Assembly (NCBI RefSeq): GCF_947499215.1
Contig: NZ_CANMNI010000001.1
Span: forward strand, 248,001-312,000
Direction of reading: 5' to 3'
DNA: 64,000 nt
Source: an uncultured Pontibacter sp.
Lineage (GTDB): Bacteria; Bacteroidota; Bacteroidia; Cytophagales; Hymenobacteraceae
Shown here: piece by piece, positions 43,475 to 52,609 of the stretch
Layout: the number at the start of each line of letters is the position of its first letter
Numbering within the stretch: the stretch's first letter is position 1
Program-made: the position numbers and the translations under genes
The notes under the pieces: generated by a model
What the model saw: only the letters and a program-made list of their open reading frames with translations
Databases searched by the model: none
Told to the model about the DNA's origin: nothing

Positions 43475-44155
43475 TCACAATGGCACTTTCGGATACTGAC
43501 GAATTTCTACCTCTTTTCCATTTTTACTATTAAGCAAACGACTTGGGCGGTTATTTTGCGCCACTTCGTGTGCTTTGGCAAGCGCATCTTCCTCATCCTC
43601 AAATGCCTGCACCAGCTTTTTATCATGGTCTAGTACACACCACTGCTTCTTATCCTCATTCCACCGAACACGGTAAATGTTATCTTCGACAGCTTTTTTG
43701 TTCCTGATCAGGTCTAGGATGATTTTACCATCGCTGGAGTTTCCGTCAGGGTATGGCATCGGCAGCAGTGCAAAAAAGATGTAGTACAAGGAGAAGTATG
43801 TGAACTGATAGGTAAAAATAGTCGCCTCCAGCATATCGTTCTCTATCAGGTGAATTACAATAACCGCCGCAATAGCATTGAACAGGGAACCACCTGCGAA
43901 AATGAGAATATTGGAAAGGCGTTGTCTGCGTTTTAGATTATCGAACGAACAGAAGCCATACCAAAAGTAATACTGGCGCACTTCGATTATCCCTATTCGA
44001 AATAATAGTCTTCCGCTGCCGATGATAACTTTTATGTTTTTGCCTCCCATGAGCCATGCAAAAAACACATGCCCCAATTCATGTAGAAAAGAGATGACGG
44101 GAAGCACAATGAAAAAGGCTAAAAAGAACTTCGGAATATCTTGTAGTCCAAACAT
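43475..44155 (-). CDS. M50-type membrane metalloprotease with C-terminal DUF2188-like segment
   Basis: Protein of 226 residues. FLHELGHVFFAW carries the HExxH zinc motif (H25, E26, H29) inside the first membrane helix, and MPYPDGNSSDGK near residue 148 supplies the third ligand as in site-2 proteases. There are about four helices and no PDZ domain. From about residue 165 a soluble segment WNEDKKQWCVLDHDKKLVQAFEDEEDALAKA (cited by ends) resembles DUF2188, a small stress-linked domain. Substrate unknown. Confidence 0.78.
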   Translation of the reverse strand: MFGLQDIPKFFLAFFIVLPVISFLHELGHVFFAWLMGGKNIKVIIGSGRLLFRIGIIEVRQYYFWYGFCSFDNLKRRQRLSNILIFAGGSLFNAIAAVIVIHLIENDMLEATIFTYQFTYFSLYYIFFALLPMPYPDGNSSDGKIILDLIRNKKAVEDNIYRVRWNEDKKQWCVLDHDKKLVQAFEDEEDALAKAHEVAQNNRPSRLLNSKNGKEVEIRQYPKVPL

Positions 44156-44250
44156 AACACTCTGTTACGATTCCTGAGAATTGAGTTGTCGGTTCCTTTT
44201 TAGCTGCAATAAAAACGATGTTCCGTCTAGCATGCAGCTTAATCAAAACA

Positions 44251-47028
44251 TTAGAAATCTTTCTTGACTGCTTTGATCGACTGAATGATTATGCTTGGCA
44301 TCAAGGCTGTCACGACAATTAACCCCCATACCCTAGGTTCAAGATCATGGAAGGAAAGTATATCCGACACATAAGGTATAAAATAAGCTGCCACAAGCAC
44401 CGCCACACATAAGGCCAGCGCCATCCAGATATATTTATTACGCGTGACTTGATTATCAAAGAGTTTTTCTGTCCCTTCGCGCATATTAAAAACATGAAGT
44501 AACTCTGCTAAGGCCAAACTGAAAAAAGCAATATTGTTCGTAATCTCCTCAGGCATGTCCCATACAAAATGCCCGAACAGATAAGCACCTGTTACACAAA
44601 CGGCTATAATGAAACCGTATAAGCCTATTTGAATCCAGTTATACCTTGTTAGAACAGGCTCTTCGGGATTCTTCGGGGACTTTTGCATCACATCTGGGCT
44701 TCCCACCCCAATACCCAGTGCCAATGCAGGGAAAACATCTGAAAGAAGATTGATAAAAAGCAGCTGCAGCGGTAAAAGCGGCAGTGTAAAGAGCATGAAA
44801 CTGATAATGGCAATAACGATAATCTCGCTGAGGTGGTAAGAGAGTTGGTACATGATAAATTTCCGGATATTCCCGAAAATAATCCGCCCCTCTTCTATGG
44901 CAGTGACAATTGAGTTGAAAGAATCGTCTTTCAGTACCATGTCTGACACCTCTTGGGCTACCTGTGTGCCACGCTTTCCCATGGCAATCCCAATGTTGGC
45001 CCGCTTTAGCGCAGGGGCGTCATTCACGCCATCGCCTGTCATGCCTACGATCTCGCCTTGCTCCTGAAAATGTTTGATTAGCTCTAACTTCTGACTGGGA
45101 TCAACCCTTGAGAAAACCGGTGTCGTGACTAGTTTTTCGTTATGATCCTTCTCCAGTTCTTGCTGAAGATTCTTTCCATGCAGCACCGTATGGTCGCTCT
45201 CGTTGTCCTGATCCAACAGCTTTACCTGCCAACCAATATTAACGGCCGTACCGGGATGATCGCCCGTCACCATGATCAGTTTTATACCTGCCTCCTTACA
45301 CTTCTCAATAGCGCCCGACACTTCTTTTCGTGGCGGGTCCAGAAAGCCAATCAAACCAGCGAATGTAAGCTCATTCAGGAAATCCTCGGCCTCTTCACCG
45401 TCAGGAAGCCGATCTGTCGATTTGTAAGCGAAGCCCAGTACACGGAGGCCGTTATTTGCCAGCTCCTCATTTCTGCTTAACCAGCGCTCTTTATCTTCTT
45501 TCGATAAGGACTTTTCCTCACCGTTCACCAACAGCTTGTCAGACCTATTCAAAATAGCACCTGCGGCCCCTTTTCCAGCCATGTAAAAATGATCATTCTC
45601 AGCATGAACCGTTCCCATCACCATACTTTCAGAATCGAAGGGATCATGCAGTTTACGCTCCAGTTTGCGCTGTTTTTGGTAAAAGTCTTCGTCGTACTCC
45701 CTTGAGAAATGGAGCAGGGCAACCTCTAAAGGATCTCCCTTCCCTTGGCTCTCTACCTCCTCTTCATCCTTTTCCGCCACTTCGTCTTTGTCCACTGCCA
45801 TTGACTGCTCCCCCTTAAGACTGGCATCATTGGCGAGTACAGCAATTTTCACAATATGATAGAAGTTTTCCTGATCTTCAGGACTTTCAAACCCATCTAC
45901 TGTTATTCTTCCATCCTGCCCATGCCAGTCCACCTGTTCTTTGGTTTCCTCGGGGAAATAAAGCGTGTCTACGGTGAGTTTATTCTGGGTAAGTGTGCCT
46001 GTTTTATCTGTGAAGATGACAGTGGTTTCACCCAGCGTTTCCACAGCTGCCAGCTTTTTAACAATCACATTTTTTTTGGCCAGACGCAACATTCCTCTAG
46101 CCAACGCAATACTGGCCACAATAGGCAGCCCCTCTGGTATGGCGGCCACCGTCCAGGCTATGGCAGTCTGTATGAGCGGGTATAGTTCTTTTCCAGAAAT
46201 CCATCCAAACAGGAAGAAGAGGGCTGCGAGAGTCAGTGTAGCCCAGATCAGGTTTTTGGCTAAGCCATTTAATTTCTGGTTTAGCGGCGTTTGCTCCGCC
46301 TCCTCCTCACTTACCATGGCCGAAATATTGCCCAATTCAGTCTGCATGCCCGTCGCATACACCACTGCTTTACCCGACCCTCCCGTCACCGCCGTCCCTT
46401 TGAACATCACGTTGGTCCGGTCAGCTACCTGTGTTTCTCCTTCCAACGCTTCAGCATTCTTCTCCACCGGCACCGACTCCCCAGTAAGTGGCGATTCATC
46501 TATACCCAGCTCAGCAGCTTCAATGATGCGCGCATCGGCTGGCACCAGATCGCCTGCCTCCACTACGAGTATATCTCCGGGCACAAGTTCCTTCGCATCA
46601 ATTTCCTCCTTCTTGCCTCCGCGAATTACCCGTGCCTCTATCACATCCATCTCCTTGAGTGCCTCCATGGATTTAGTAGCCTGATACTCCATCCAGAAAC
46701 CTATGCCTGTATTAATAAGAATAACAATTAATATAAAGACCGCCTCCGGAATGTCACCAAAAGCAAAGGATATAACTGTCGCCGCCACCAGCAGGTAAAT
46801 CACAGGGTTCTTAATCTGAGATAAAATGATGTCCCCAATACTTCTCTTGTCTTGTTCCTCCAGTTGATTTTGGCCATATTTTTCCTGTCGATTCCGAACT
46901 TCCTCCCTGCTAAGGCCCTGCTCTGAATCGGTTTGTAGCGCCACAACTATCTCCTGCGGGCTTTTCTGATAAGCATGCTCCACCGCTGCGCTATTATCTG
47001 ACGTAAGATCCTGACTTTCCTTTTCCAT
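44251..47028 (-). CDS. Cation-transporting P-type ATPase (P2 type)
   Basis: Protein of 925 residues. TGES (182-185) actuator loop, PEGLP (299-303) in helix M4, phosphorylated D341 in DKTGTLT, hinge GDGVNDAP and the M6 segment INLLSDVFPALALG, which matches the calcium-site pattern of SERCA-like pumps. Probably a Ca2+ or Na+/K+ exporter. The nucleotide-binding domain carries an insert of about 25 mostly acidic residues (405-430). The gene is single and divergent from gamma-glutamyltransferase. Confidence 0.93.
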   Translation of the reverse strand: MEKESQDLTSDNSAAVEHAYQKSPQEIVVALQTDSEQGLSREEVRNRQEKYGQNQLEEQDKRSIGDIILSQIKNPVIYLLVAATVISFAFGDIPEAVFILIVILINTGIGFWMEYQATKSMEALKEMDVIEARVIRGGKKEEIDAKELVPGDILVVEAGDLVPADARIIEAAELGIDESPLTGESVPVEKNAEALEGETQVADRTNVMFKGTAVTGGSGKAVVYATGMQTELGNISAMVSEEEAEQTPLNQKLNGLAKNLIWATLTLAALFFLFGWISGKELYPLIQTAIAWTVAAIPEGLPIVASIALARGMLRLAKKNVIVKKLAAVETLGETTVIFTDKTGTLTQNKLTVDTLYFPEETKEQVDWHGQDGRITVDGFESPEDQENFYHIVKIAVLANDASLKGEQSMAVDKDEVAEKDEEEVESQGKGDPLEVALLHFSREYDEDFYQKQRKLERKLHDPFDSESMVMGTVHAENDHFYMAGKGAAGAILNRSDKLLVNGEEKSLSKEDKERWLSRNEELANNGLRVLGFAYKSTDRLPDGEEAEDFLNELTFAGLIGFLDPPRKEVSGAIEKCKEAGIKLIMVTGDHPGTAVNIGWQVKLLDQDNESDHTVLHGKNLQQELEKDHNEKLVTTPVFSRVDPSQKLELIKHFQEQGEIVGMTGDGVNDAPALKRANIGIAMGKRGTQVAQEVSDMVLKDDSFNSIVTAIEEGRIIFGNIRKFIMYQLSYHLSEIIVIAIISFMLFTLPLLPLQLLFINLLSDVFPALALGIGVGSPDVMQKSPKNPEEPVLTRYNWIQIGLYGFIIAVCVTGAYLFGHFVWDMPEEITNNIAFFSLALAELLHVFNMREGTEKLFDNQVTRNKYIWMALALCVAVLVAAYFIPYVSDILSFHDLEPRVWGLIVVTALMPSIIIQSIKAVKKDF

Positions 47029-47064
47029 GAAGAGATAACTATACCTATTCTATTATACTCAGAT

Positions 47065-47149
47065 GCTCCGGCTGCGGCTTCAGAAAGTATGGTTTTTACA
47101 GAGCGAAAACATGTTTTCTTGAGTAGATGGCAAGTACAGTAGCCGGAGC
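47065..47149. repeat. Spaced inverted repeat between the ATPase and ggt genes
   Basis: GCTCCGGCT (47065-47073) and AGCCGGAGC (47141-47149) are perfect inverted arms about 67 bp apart. Between them lies the 14-bp palindrome GAAAACATGTTTTC (47105-47118). The 216-bp gap holds no gene; these may be operator sites of the two divergent genes. Confidence 0.4.
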
Positions 47150-47244
47150 GTGTCAATCCTGTTTTAGCTAGCAGCCGTACAACACGTTGTGCTGTTGTCA
47201 AGCACCCTATTTTTCACTAAATTGGCACTATAAACACACACCTC

Positions 47245-49128
47245 ATGAAACGCATTCTAACCCTTTGCCTTGCGGCGTTTACCATACTCCCTGCTGTAGG
47301 ACAGCAAACCCAAAAACCGGTATTGCACGGCAAGAACTGGATGGCCATTACCGGCAAACCCCTAGCCGCCACCGCCGGCGCCATGACCTTCCAGAAGGGG
47401 GGCAATGCTGTGGACGCGGCCTGCGCCATGCTCGCCGCCACCTGCACCATGTGGGATGTACTGAGCTGGGGAGGCGAGACACAGGCGCTCATCTACAATC
47501 CGAACACCAAAAAGGTCATCGCCATCAATGCACTGGGCGTGGCACCAACCGGGGCGACACCTAAATTTTTCAAAAGCAAAGGCTATAACTTTCCGCCGGA
47601 AAACGGACCGCTGGCCGCTACCACACCAGGCACGGCGGGCGGGCTGATGCACATGCTGGCTAACTACGGCACGCTGAGTCTGGAGCAGGTGCTGGCTCCT
47701 GCCATGGAAATGGCAGCCGGTTACCCAATGGAAGCGCAGACAGCCAACAGCATCGAGAAAAATAAGGAGCTCATTAAGCAGTGGCCTTACAGTAAAAAGG
47801 TGTTTCTGACGCACCCGGGTGAGAAGCGGGAAGCACCGGAAGCCGGTGAGATATTTGTGCAGGAGGACCTGCTGCAGACGCTGACGAAACTGGTGGAAGC
47901 GGAAAGGGCCGCGCTCAAGGCGGGCAAGAGTCGTAAAGAGGCCATTATGGCGGCTTATGACCGTTTTTACAAAGGGGATATCGCAGAGGAGTTTGTGCGC
48001 GGCTCCAAGGAGCAGGGCGGATTAATCACGATGCAGGATTTGGCCAAGTGGAAACCGATCGAGGAAGAGCCCCTCATGGTAAACTACAAAGGCGTGGAGG
48101 TATACAAAATGCAGCAGTGGACCCAAGGCCCCGTTATGCTGCAAGCTCTCAATATTCTGGAGAATTTAGATCTGAAGAGTATGGGCTATAACAGCACCCG
48201 GTACATCCATACTTTGTATCAAGCGATGAGCCTCTCCTTTGCTGACCGCGACTTTTACTACGGCGACCCCTACTTCAAACCGGAAGAGCCCATGAAAGGA
48301 CTACTAAGCAAGGCATACGCCAAGCAACGCGCCAGCTTGATCCAATATGATAAAAACGACGCGAACATCGGCCCAGGAGACCCCTACCCGTTCGAAGGCA
48401 GAAAGAACCCTTACTTAAAGCTATTAAAAGAGCGCGGCTATGAGCCCGACACAACAAGACGCAACTTCGCACCTACGCACGACCAGCGCAACAATGGCTC
48501 TTCAATAGAGGAATATCAAGACCGCCTCTGGCGCGGCACCACCACCGTGGAGGCGGCTGACAAAGAGGGTTGGGTAGTATCCATTACCCCGAGTGGTGGC
48601 TGGCTTCCGGCTGTTATCGCGGGTAACACAGGTATAGGCATGAGCCAGCGCATGCAGAGCTTTGTGCTCGACCCCAGCCTGAACCCATACAATGTTGTGG
48701 AACCGGGCAAGAGACCACGCGTGACCCTCACCCCTTCCATGGCGCTGAAGGACGGCAAGCCATACCTATCTTTTGCCGTGCAGGGCGGTGACACACAGGA
48801 CCAGAACCTGCTGCAGTTCTTCCTCAACACCGTGGAATTCGGCATGAACGTACAGCAAGCCGCAGAGGCCGCCAATATCAACACCAACCAGCTCTGGCTC
48901 TCGCTGGGCGGCACCAAGACCGACGACCGCAAACCAAAGCCGGGTCACATTCTGCTGCACGAAAGCACTCCTGAGTCGGTGCGTAACGAACTGAAGAAAA
49001 TGGGCTATACCTTAAGTTTCGGTGATCGCACCAGCGGACCGATCAACGCGATCTTTTTCGACTGGAAGCACAACAGTTTCTGGGGCGGCTCCAGCAACCA
49101 CGGCGAGGACTACGGCATAGGCTGGTAA
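47245..49128 (+). CDS. ggt: Gamma-glutamyltransferase family protein
   Basis: Protein of 627 residues with a signal peptide (cleavage near AVG-QQ, residue 20). AMTFQKGGNAVDAACAMLAA is the Ntn-hydrolase fold's first helix, and self-processing should occur before the threonines of WRGTTTVEAADKEG (about residue 431), which start the small subunit; GNTGIGMSQRMQSFVLDP and FFLNTVEFGMNVQQAAEA follow. In the periplasm it would hydrolyse or transfer gamma-glutamyl groups, for instance from glutathione. The first threonine motif is GTTT rather than the usual TTH, so specificity may differ. Confidence 0.9.
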   Translation: MKRILTLCLAAFTILPAVGQQTQKPVLHGKNWMAITGKPLAATAGAMTFQKGGNAVDAACAMLAATCTMWDVLSWGGETQALIYNPNTKKVIAINALGVAPTGATPKFFKSKGYNFPPENGPLAATTPGTAGGLMHMLANYGTLSLEQVLAPAMEMAAGYPMEAQTANSIEKNKELIKQWPYSKKVFLTHPGEKREAPEAGEIFVQEDLLQTLTKLVEAERAALKAGKSRKEAIMAAYDRFYKGDIAEEFVRGSKEQGGLITMQDLAKWKPIEEEPLMVNYKGVEVYKMQQWTQGPVMLQALNILENLDLKSMGYNSTRYIHTLYQAMSLSFADRDFYYGDPYFKPEEPMKGLLSKAYAKQRASLIQYDKNDANIGPGDPYPFEGRKNPYLKLLKERGYEPDTTRRNFAPTHDQRNNGSSIEEYQDRLWRGTTTVEAADKEGWVVSITPSGGWLPAVIAGNTGIGMSQRMQSFVLDPSLNPYNVVEPGKRPRVTLTPSMALKDGKPYLSFAVQGGDTQDQNLLQFFLNTVEFGMNVQQAAEAANINTNQLWLSLGGTKTDDRKPKPGHILLHESTPESVRNELKKMGYTLSFGDRTSGPINAIFFDWKHNSFWGGSSNHGEDYGIGW

Positions 49129-49132
49129 TCTC

Positions 49133-49708
49133 CTAAAACCGTTTTCCAAGACCTATACCTACCGAAAAGGTATCGTAGGCGTCTACGCGGTTATCATAGA
49201 AAACAGTAGGGGCAATATCCCAATGCGAGCCAATCTCGATTTCATACTCTAGGCCTGCACGGAAAACGAAAAGATTTTCGTGCGGCTCAACCTCTATACC
49301 CGGTCCAGCCAGCAGCACGAGCCCTTTCCAAGGCTTCCAAAGGGCATCTAGGGTGAAAAGCAGCGGTGTTTCACGGCGCAGGAAGTTCTCCCGCCCGCGC
49401 TCCACCTCAAAACTTATTAACTCGAGGTCGTTGTGTGAACCGATGCCCCACGTATCGTTGAACCAGTATTCTAGGTCTAGGCCCAAGGAAGGAACGATGA
49501 GCATGCCTTTTCCCGCTGTCGTTTGCGTGCCGATGTAGGTATGGTACATCATAATTCCTGCCCGCCAGTGCTTGAATTCGTGCGTCTCAGTATGTTGGTT
49601 CAAAGCTTGGCCGCCAGCCTCGTGGTGCTGGGCAAAAGTGGGCGCCGCCATCATAATGGCAATCAAGGCAGTCATCGTAGACTTCACCAGTTTAGAAATA
49701 ATATTCAT
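49133..49708 (-). CDS. Predicted outer-membrane beta-barrel protein
   Basis: Protein of 191 residues from the ATG at 49708 (MNIISKLVK). The signal peptide ends APTFAQ and is followed by a histidine-rich stretch (HHEAGGQ, NQHTETHEFKH). The rest alternates polar and hydrophobic residues in about eight strands, ending GIGLGKRF with a terminal phenylalanine, as in small barrels of the outer membrane. No family recognised; the histidines might bind metal. Only 4 bp separate its stop from that of ggt. Confidence 0.75.
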   Translation of the reverse strand: MNIISKLVKSTMTALIAIMMAAPTFAQHHEAGGQALNQHTETHEFKHWRAGIMMYHTYIGTQTTAGKGMLIVPSLGLDLEYWFNDTWGIGSHNDLELISFEVERGRENFLRRETPLLFTLDALWKPWKGLVLLAGPGIEVEPHENLFVFRAGLEYEIEIGSHWDIAPTVFYDNRVDAYDTFSVGIGLGKRF

Positions 49709-49850
49709 CTTAAGCGATCGGATTAATACCTGTTTAAAATTTACAGATGACAAAGGTAGAGCAGTGCAGGCGGGAGCTCAGTAACTTTTGTTACATAGCT
49801 GACTTTATAATACAGCAGATTCCAATGGCAGAAAGTATACGGGGTGGCTA

Positions 49851-49866
49851 TGTGACATACGTCACT
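49851..49866. promoter_or_regulatory. Crp-type operator upstream of the DUF6132-like gene
   Basis: TGTGACAT/ACGTCACT differs from the E. coli CRP pattern TGTGA-N6-TCACA by one base. Its centre (49858.5) is 36.5 bp upstream of the last base of the -7 element, the same geometry as at the MFS gene. Confidence 0.65.
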
Positions 49867-49887
49867 TTAGAGACGTACACTGTTGTA

Positions 49888-49895
49888 TACCTTTG
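49888..49895 (+). promoter_or_regulatory. -7 element before the DUF6132-like gene
   Basis: TACCTTTG matches TAnnTTTG. The -33 position at 19 bases reads TTT. The transcript would start near 49900, 73 bp upstream of the ATG. Confidence 0.55.
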
Positions 49896-49972
49896 TGACA
49901 TCCGGAGGCTCAGGCATTCCACTAGGATACTGCAAGCCTGCTTCACAACCGGATACTTAAAGCTGTAAGAAG

Positions 49973-50203
49973 ATGTATAATCAATTGATTAAACTGGCCC
50001 CGAAGCTAGTAAGAGGCATTGCGATCGGAGGTATACTGGGGTATCTTTTCTATTATTTCTACGGCTGCAACGGCACCTGCCTCATCAGCTCAGACCCATG
50101 GACCAGCACCGCCTATGGTGCCTTTCTGGGTTTGCTCTTCTCCAGAAGGACGGGCAAAAAAACCTTGAAAACACAAGAACAGAAAGTTACAACCGAAGAA
50201 TAA
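49973..50203 (+). CDS. DUF6132-like small membrane protein
   Basis: Protein of 76 residues with two membrane segments (about 14-29 and 44-57). Between them is GCNGTCLISSDPW, a short loop with two cysteines three residues apart, which is the pattern I associate with DUF6132 proteins. Function unknown; the cysteines suggest a redox or metal role in the envelope. The stop codon is followed directly by the ATG of the next gene. Confidence 0.72.
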   Translation: MYNQLIKLAPKLVRGIAIGGILGYLFYYFYGCNGTCLISSDPWTSTAYGAFLGLLFSRRTGKKTLKTQEQKVTTEE

Positions 50204-50449
50204 ATGAACTACCTAAAACAACAACTTCTGACCGGATGGCACCTAGCCCGCTGGATCAGGCTGGCCCTCGGTGGTATCATGCTAGTGCAGGCCATTGACA
50301 CACGCGAATATTTTTTCGGGGCAATCGCTTTATTTTTGTTGTACCAAGCCTTTACCAATACCGGTTGCTGCGGCATCAGTGGCTCCTGCTCTGTCCCTCC
50401 TGCCAAAACCAAAACTACTGAAACGCCTGAGGAGCAGCACGGGAAATAA
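50204..50449 (+). CDS. Small membrane protein with C-terminal cysteine motif
   Basis: Protein of 81 residues, starting on the base after the preceding stop. A hydrophobic region (about 14-50) is followed by TGCCGISGSCS, with three cysteines, and a polar tail. It resembles DUF2892/YgaP-like small membrane proteins in size, but I cannot assign it. Cotranslated with the DUF6132-like gene; both have cysteine-bearing loops and are expected to act together. Confidence 0.68.
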   Translation: MNYLKQQLLTGWHLARWIRLALGGIMLVQAIDTREYFFGAIALFLLYQAFTNTGCCGISGSCSVPPAKTKTTETPEEQHGK

Positions 50450-50499
50450 GCCCATACCTGCCTGCACAGGGTAAAGGAGTACATTGAGGGTTAACGCCC

Positions 50500-50754
50500 C
50501 TATTTATACCTGAACTTGTAAAGCAGAATGATAGCCGCCAGTACCGAGGTGATGGCATTGGCCAGCATGATCGGAAAGTTGTTGGTGAGCAGACCGTAAG
50601 AGAGCCACAGAATAGTGCCCGTCGTGAAGATGAAGTACATGCTGGCCGAAATGCCCGAGGTGTCCTTCTCGCGTATCGTTTTGATCGCCTGCGGCAGAAA
50701 AGAAACCGTAGTACAGCAAGCCGCCACTATCCCCAACACCTCAATCCAATTCAT
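50500..50754 (-). CDS. SemiSWEET-type sugar transporter
   Basis: Protein of 84 residues with three helices and the PQ-loop signature TVSFLPQAIKTIREKDTSGIS, the hallmark of SemiSWEET (MtN3) proteins, which dimerise to move sugars by facilitated diffusion. Later YFIFTTGTILWLSYGLL and NAITSVLAAIIL form helices 2 and 3. Complete family length. Confidence 0.93.
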   Translation of the reverse strand: MNWIEVLGIVAACCTTVSFLPQAIKTIREKDTSGISASMYFIFTTGTILWLSYGLLTNNFPIMLANAITSVLAAIILLYKFRYK

Positions 50755-51051
50755 AAGCTGATTTTAATTTAGCTTCAAAATTAGGAATTTCCCGTCAATA
50801 GACCACACACATCCGCTCCTAGCCTTTCCAGATTTTAGAAGGCTAATGCTTTCATTATCTCATACTTACTCTTTGGCCAATCTTTAACCTGTCTCAACGC
50901 TAAAATTCTTTGTTCCTACGCAGATTAGTGTTACAACATTTTTATATAATTTCGCCCCGCGAAAGCAAACATTGCCTATCCCAATCAGTTTCCATTTAAA
51001 GTTTTTTAACAGCATAACCGAAACCTCGTTTCCCGGAATCTGGCCAACACG

Positions 51052-52191
51052 ATGAAGTCCCGCATACAGTTCATAGCAGTTTTTCTGCTTTCTTTTTGGC
51101 TGCAAAACGCTGCGGCTCAAGAGGGCAGTTTTCTTTCGAGGTATATCAACAAACTGGTAAACGATACCAGCGATGTTTCCAAGCCGCAGTTCCTGGTCTA
51201 CCCCACCCTCGCCTACTCACCGGAAACGAGTTGGGAGATCGGCCTCAGTACGCTTTATGTATACTACGCCAAAAACGACACGGCCAACCGCCTGAGCGAG
51301 GTCAATGGCTTCACGTTTTTTACGCTCGAAAACCAGTACGGAATCTGGCTGGACCATGCCCTCTACTCAGACAAAAGCCGCTGGTTCGCGCTGGGCAGGG
51401 TGCGGGCGCAGAGCTTTCCCCTGCTCTACCACGGCATCGGTCCCAACTCGCCACGGGATTACCTTGCCTTGGTCGAGGCCAACCAAATCGAGATACGCGA
51501 ACGGCTGCTGCGCCGCATGCGCCCGAATTTCTACATAGGTCCTCAGATTAATTTTCAGCACTTGGGCAATGTGGAATTTATACCTGCCAGCGACAGTCCC
51601 TATACCTTGCCCACCGGCAGCAGGGGCTCCAATAACATCGGTCTGGGTGTGGGTTTGGTGTATGATAATCGGCATAATGTGCTGAACGTGCGCGACGGTT
51701 TATTCTCAGAGCTGGCGCTCTACCGTTACGACAAGTTGTGGGGCAGTTCTTTCGAGTTCACCAACATCGTATCCGATACCCGCATTTACAAGTCCATGGG
51801 CGAACGAAACGTGCTGGCAGGGCAAGTGCTGGGGCAGTTCAATATGGGTGATGTGCCTTTTAACCAACTGGCGCTGATGGGCGGCGAGGGAATCATGCGC
51901 GGATATTACACGGGGCGTTACCGCGACAATAACCAGTTGGCGGTGCAGTTGGAGTACCGTTTTCTCCCGCTGCCCCTGAGCTTCTCCAAACGCATCGGTG
52001 CGGCGGTATTTGTGGGCACCGGAACCGTGTTCCCGGATTTCCGGAGCTTCGACGCCAAGTACCTGAAAGTAGCCGGTGGCGGTGGTTTGCGCTATCTGCT
52101 CTTTCCTAAAAAAGATATCTTTACACGCGCCGACGTAGCCTTTACCCGCGAGGGGCCGGGTTTCTACATTTACATCGGAGAGGCGTTCTAA
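51052..52191 (+). CDS. BamA/TamA-family outer-membrane barrel protein
   Basis: Protein of 379 residues: signal peptide ending NAAAQ (residue 23), then a surface-antigen-like 16-strand barrel. GGLRYLLFPKKDIFTRADVAF and GIMRGYYTGRYRDN near residue 281, the latter containing the RGY motif of the barrel loop L6, identify the Bac_surface_Ag family. POTRA domains are missing, so it is not a full BamA; it may be a patatin-like-associated or stand-alone barrel. Upstream 297-bp gap: no gene seen. Confidence 0.85.
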   Translation: MKSRIQFIAVFLLSFWLQNAAAQEGSFLSRYINKLVNDTSDVSKPQFLVYPTLAYSPETSWEIGLSTLYVYYAKNDTANRLSEVNGFTFFTLENQYGIWLDHALYSDKSRWFALGRVRAQSFPLLYHGIGPNSPRDYLALVEANQIEIRERLLRRMRPNFYIGPQINFQHLGNVEFIPASDSPYTLPTGSRGSNNIGLGVGLVYDNRHNVLNVRDGLFSELALYRYDKLWGSSFEFTNIVSDTRIYKSMGERNVLAGQVLGQFNMGDVPFNQLALMGGEGIMRGYYTGRYRDNNQLAVQLEYRFLPLPLSFSKRIGAAVFVGTGTVFPDFRSFDAKYLKVAGGGGLRYLLFPKKDIFTRADVAFTREGPGFYIYIGEAF

Positions 52192-52220
52192 AAGTCTAAC
52201 AAGTCGCTTCTTGCGGGGCG

Positions 52221-52604
52221 CTAGACCATAATGTCGCGCAGCACATCCACGGTAAAGGGTTTGTTTATGAAGCCGGCTACTGCATGTTGCGCCGCCCGCT
52301 CCTGATCCTTGGGGTGCAGCGAGCTGCTGCAGATAAAGATCTTTGTGTCGCTTAGGTTAAGGTTACCCAGCCGGCTCACTTCCTCCAGAAATTCAAATCC
52401 GTCCATCACGGGCATTTTAATGTCCAGAAAAATAAGATCGGGCTGCTTTTCGCCGCTTGCAGCGTACTGCTGCAATTTTGTGAGGGCCTCGAGGCCGTTT
52501 TTCGCTGTGATGATCTCATTGCCTACACTGGCTTTTCGAAGCATCCTTTTCGATATAAAACACCAGTTCTCATCGTCATCCACCACCAATATTTTATCGA
52601 TCAT
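52221..52604 (-). CDS. Single-domain response regulator
   Basis: Protein of 127 residues, one CheY-like receiver: acidic pocket VDDDEN near the start, phospho-acceptor aspartate in LIFLDIKMP (about D61), threonine/serine in FICSSS and lysine in FINKPFT. Such regulators in Bacteroidota often follow a PAS kinase. It begins 5 bp after the kinase stop, so both are transcribed together. Confidence 0.93.
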   Translation of the reverse strand: MIDKILVVDDDENWCFISKRMLRKASVGNEIITAKNGLEALTKLQQYAASGEKQPDLIFLDIKMPVMDGFEFLEEVSRLGNLNLSDTKIFICSSSLHPKDQERAAQHAVAGFINKPFTVDVLRDIMV

Positions 52605-52609
52605 ATACT

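Noticed and set aside
49747..49968. 73-codon open frame in the gap before the DUF6132-like gene
   Set aside because: It covers the Crp-type operator and the -7 element, has no family similarity and an unusual composition.
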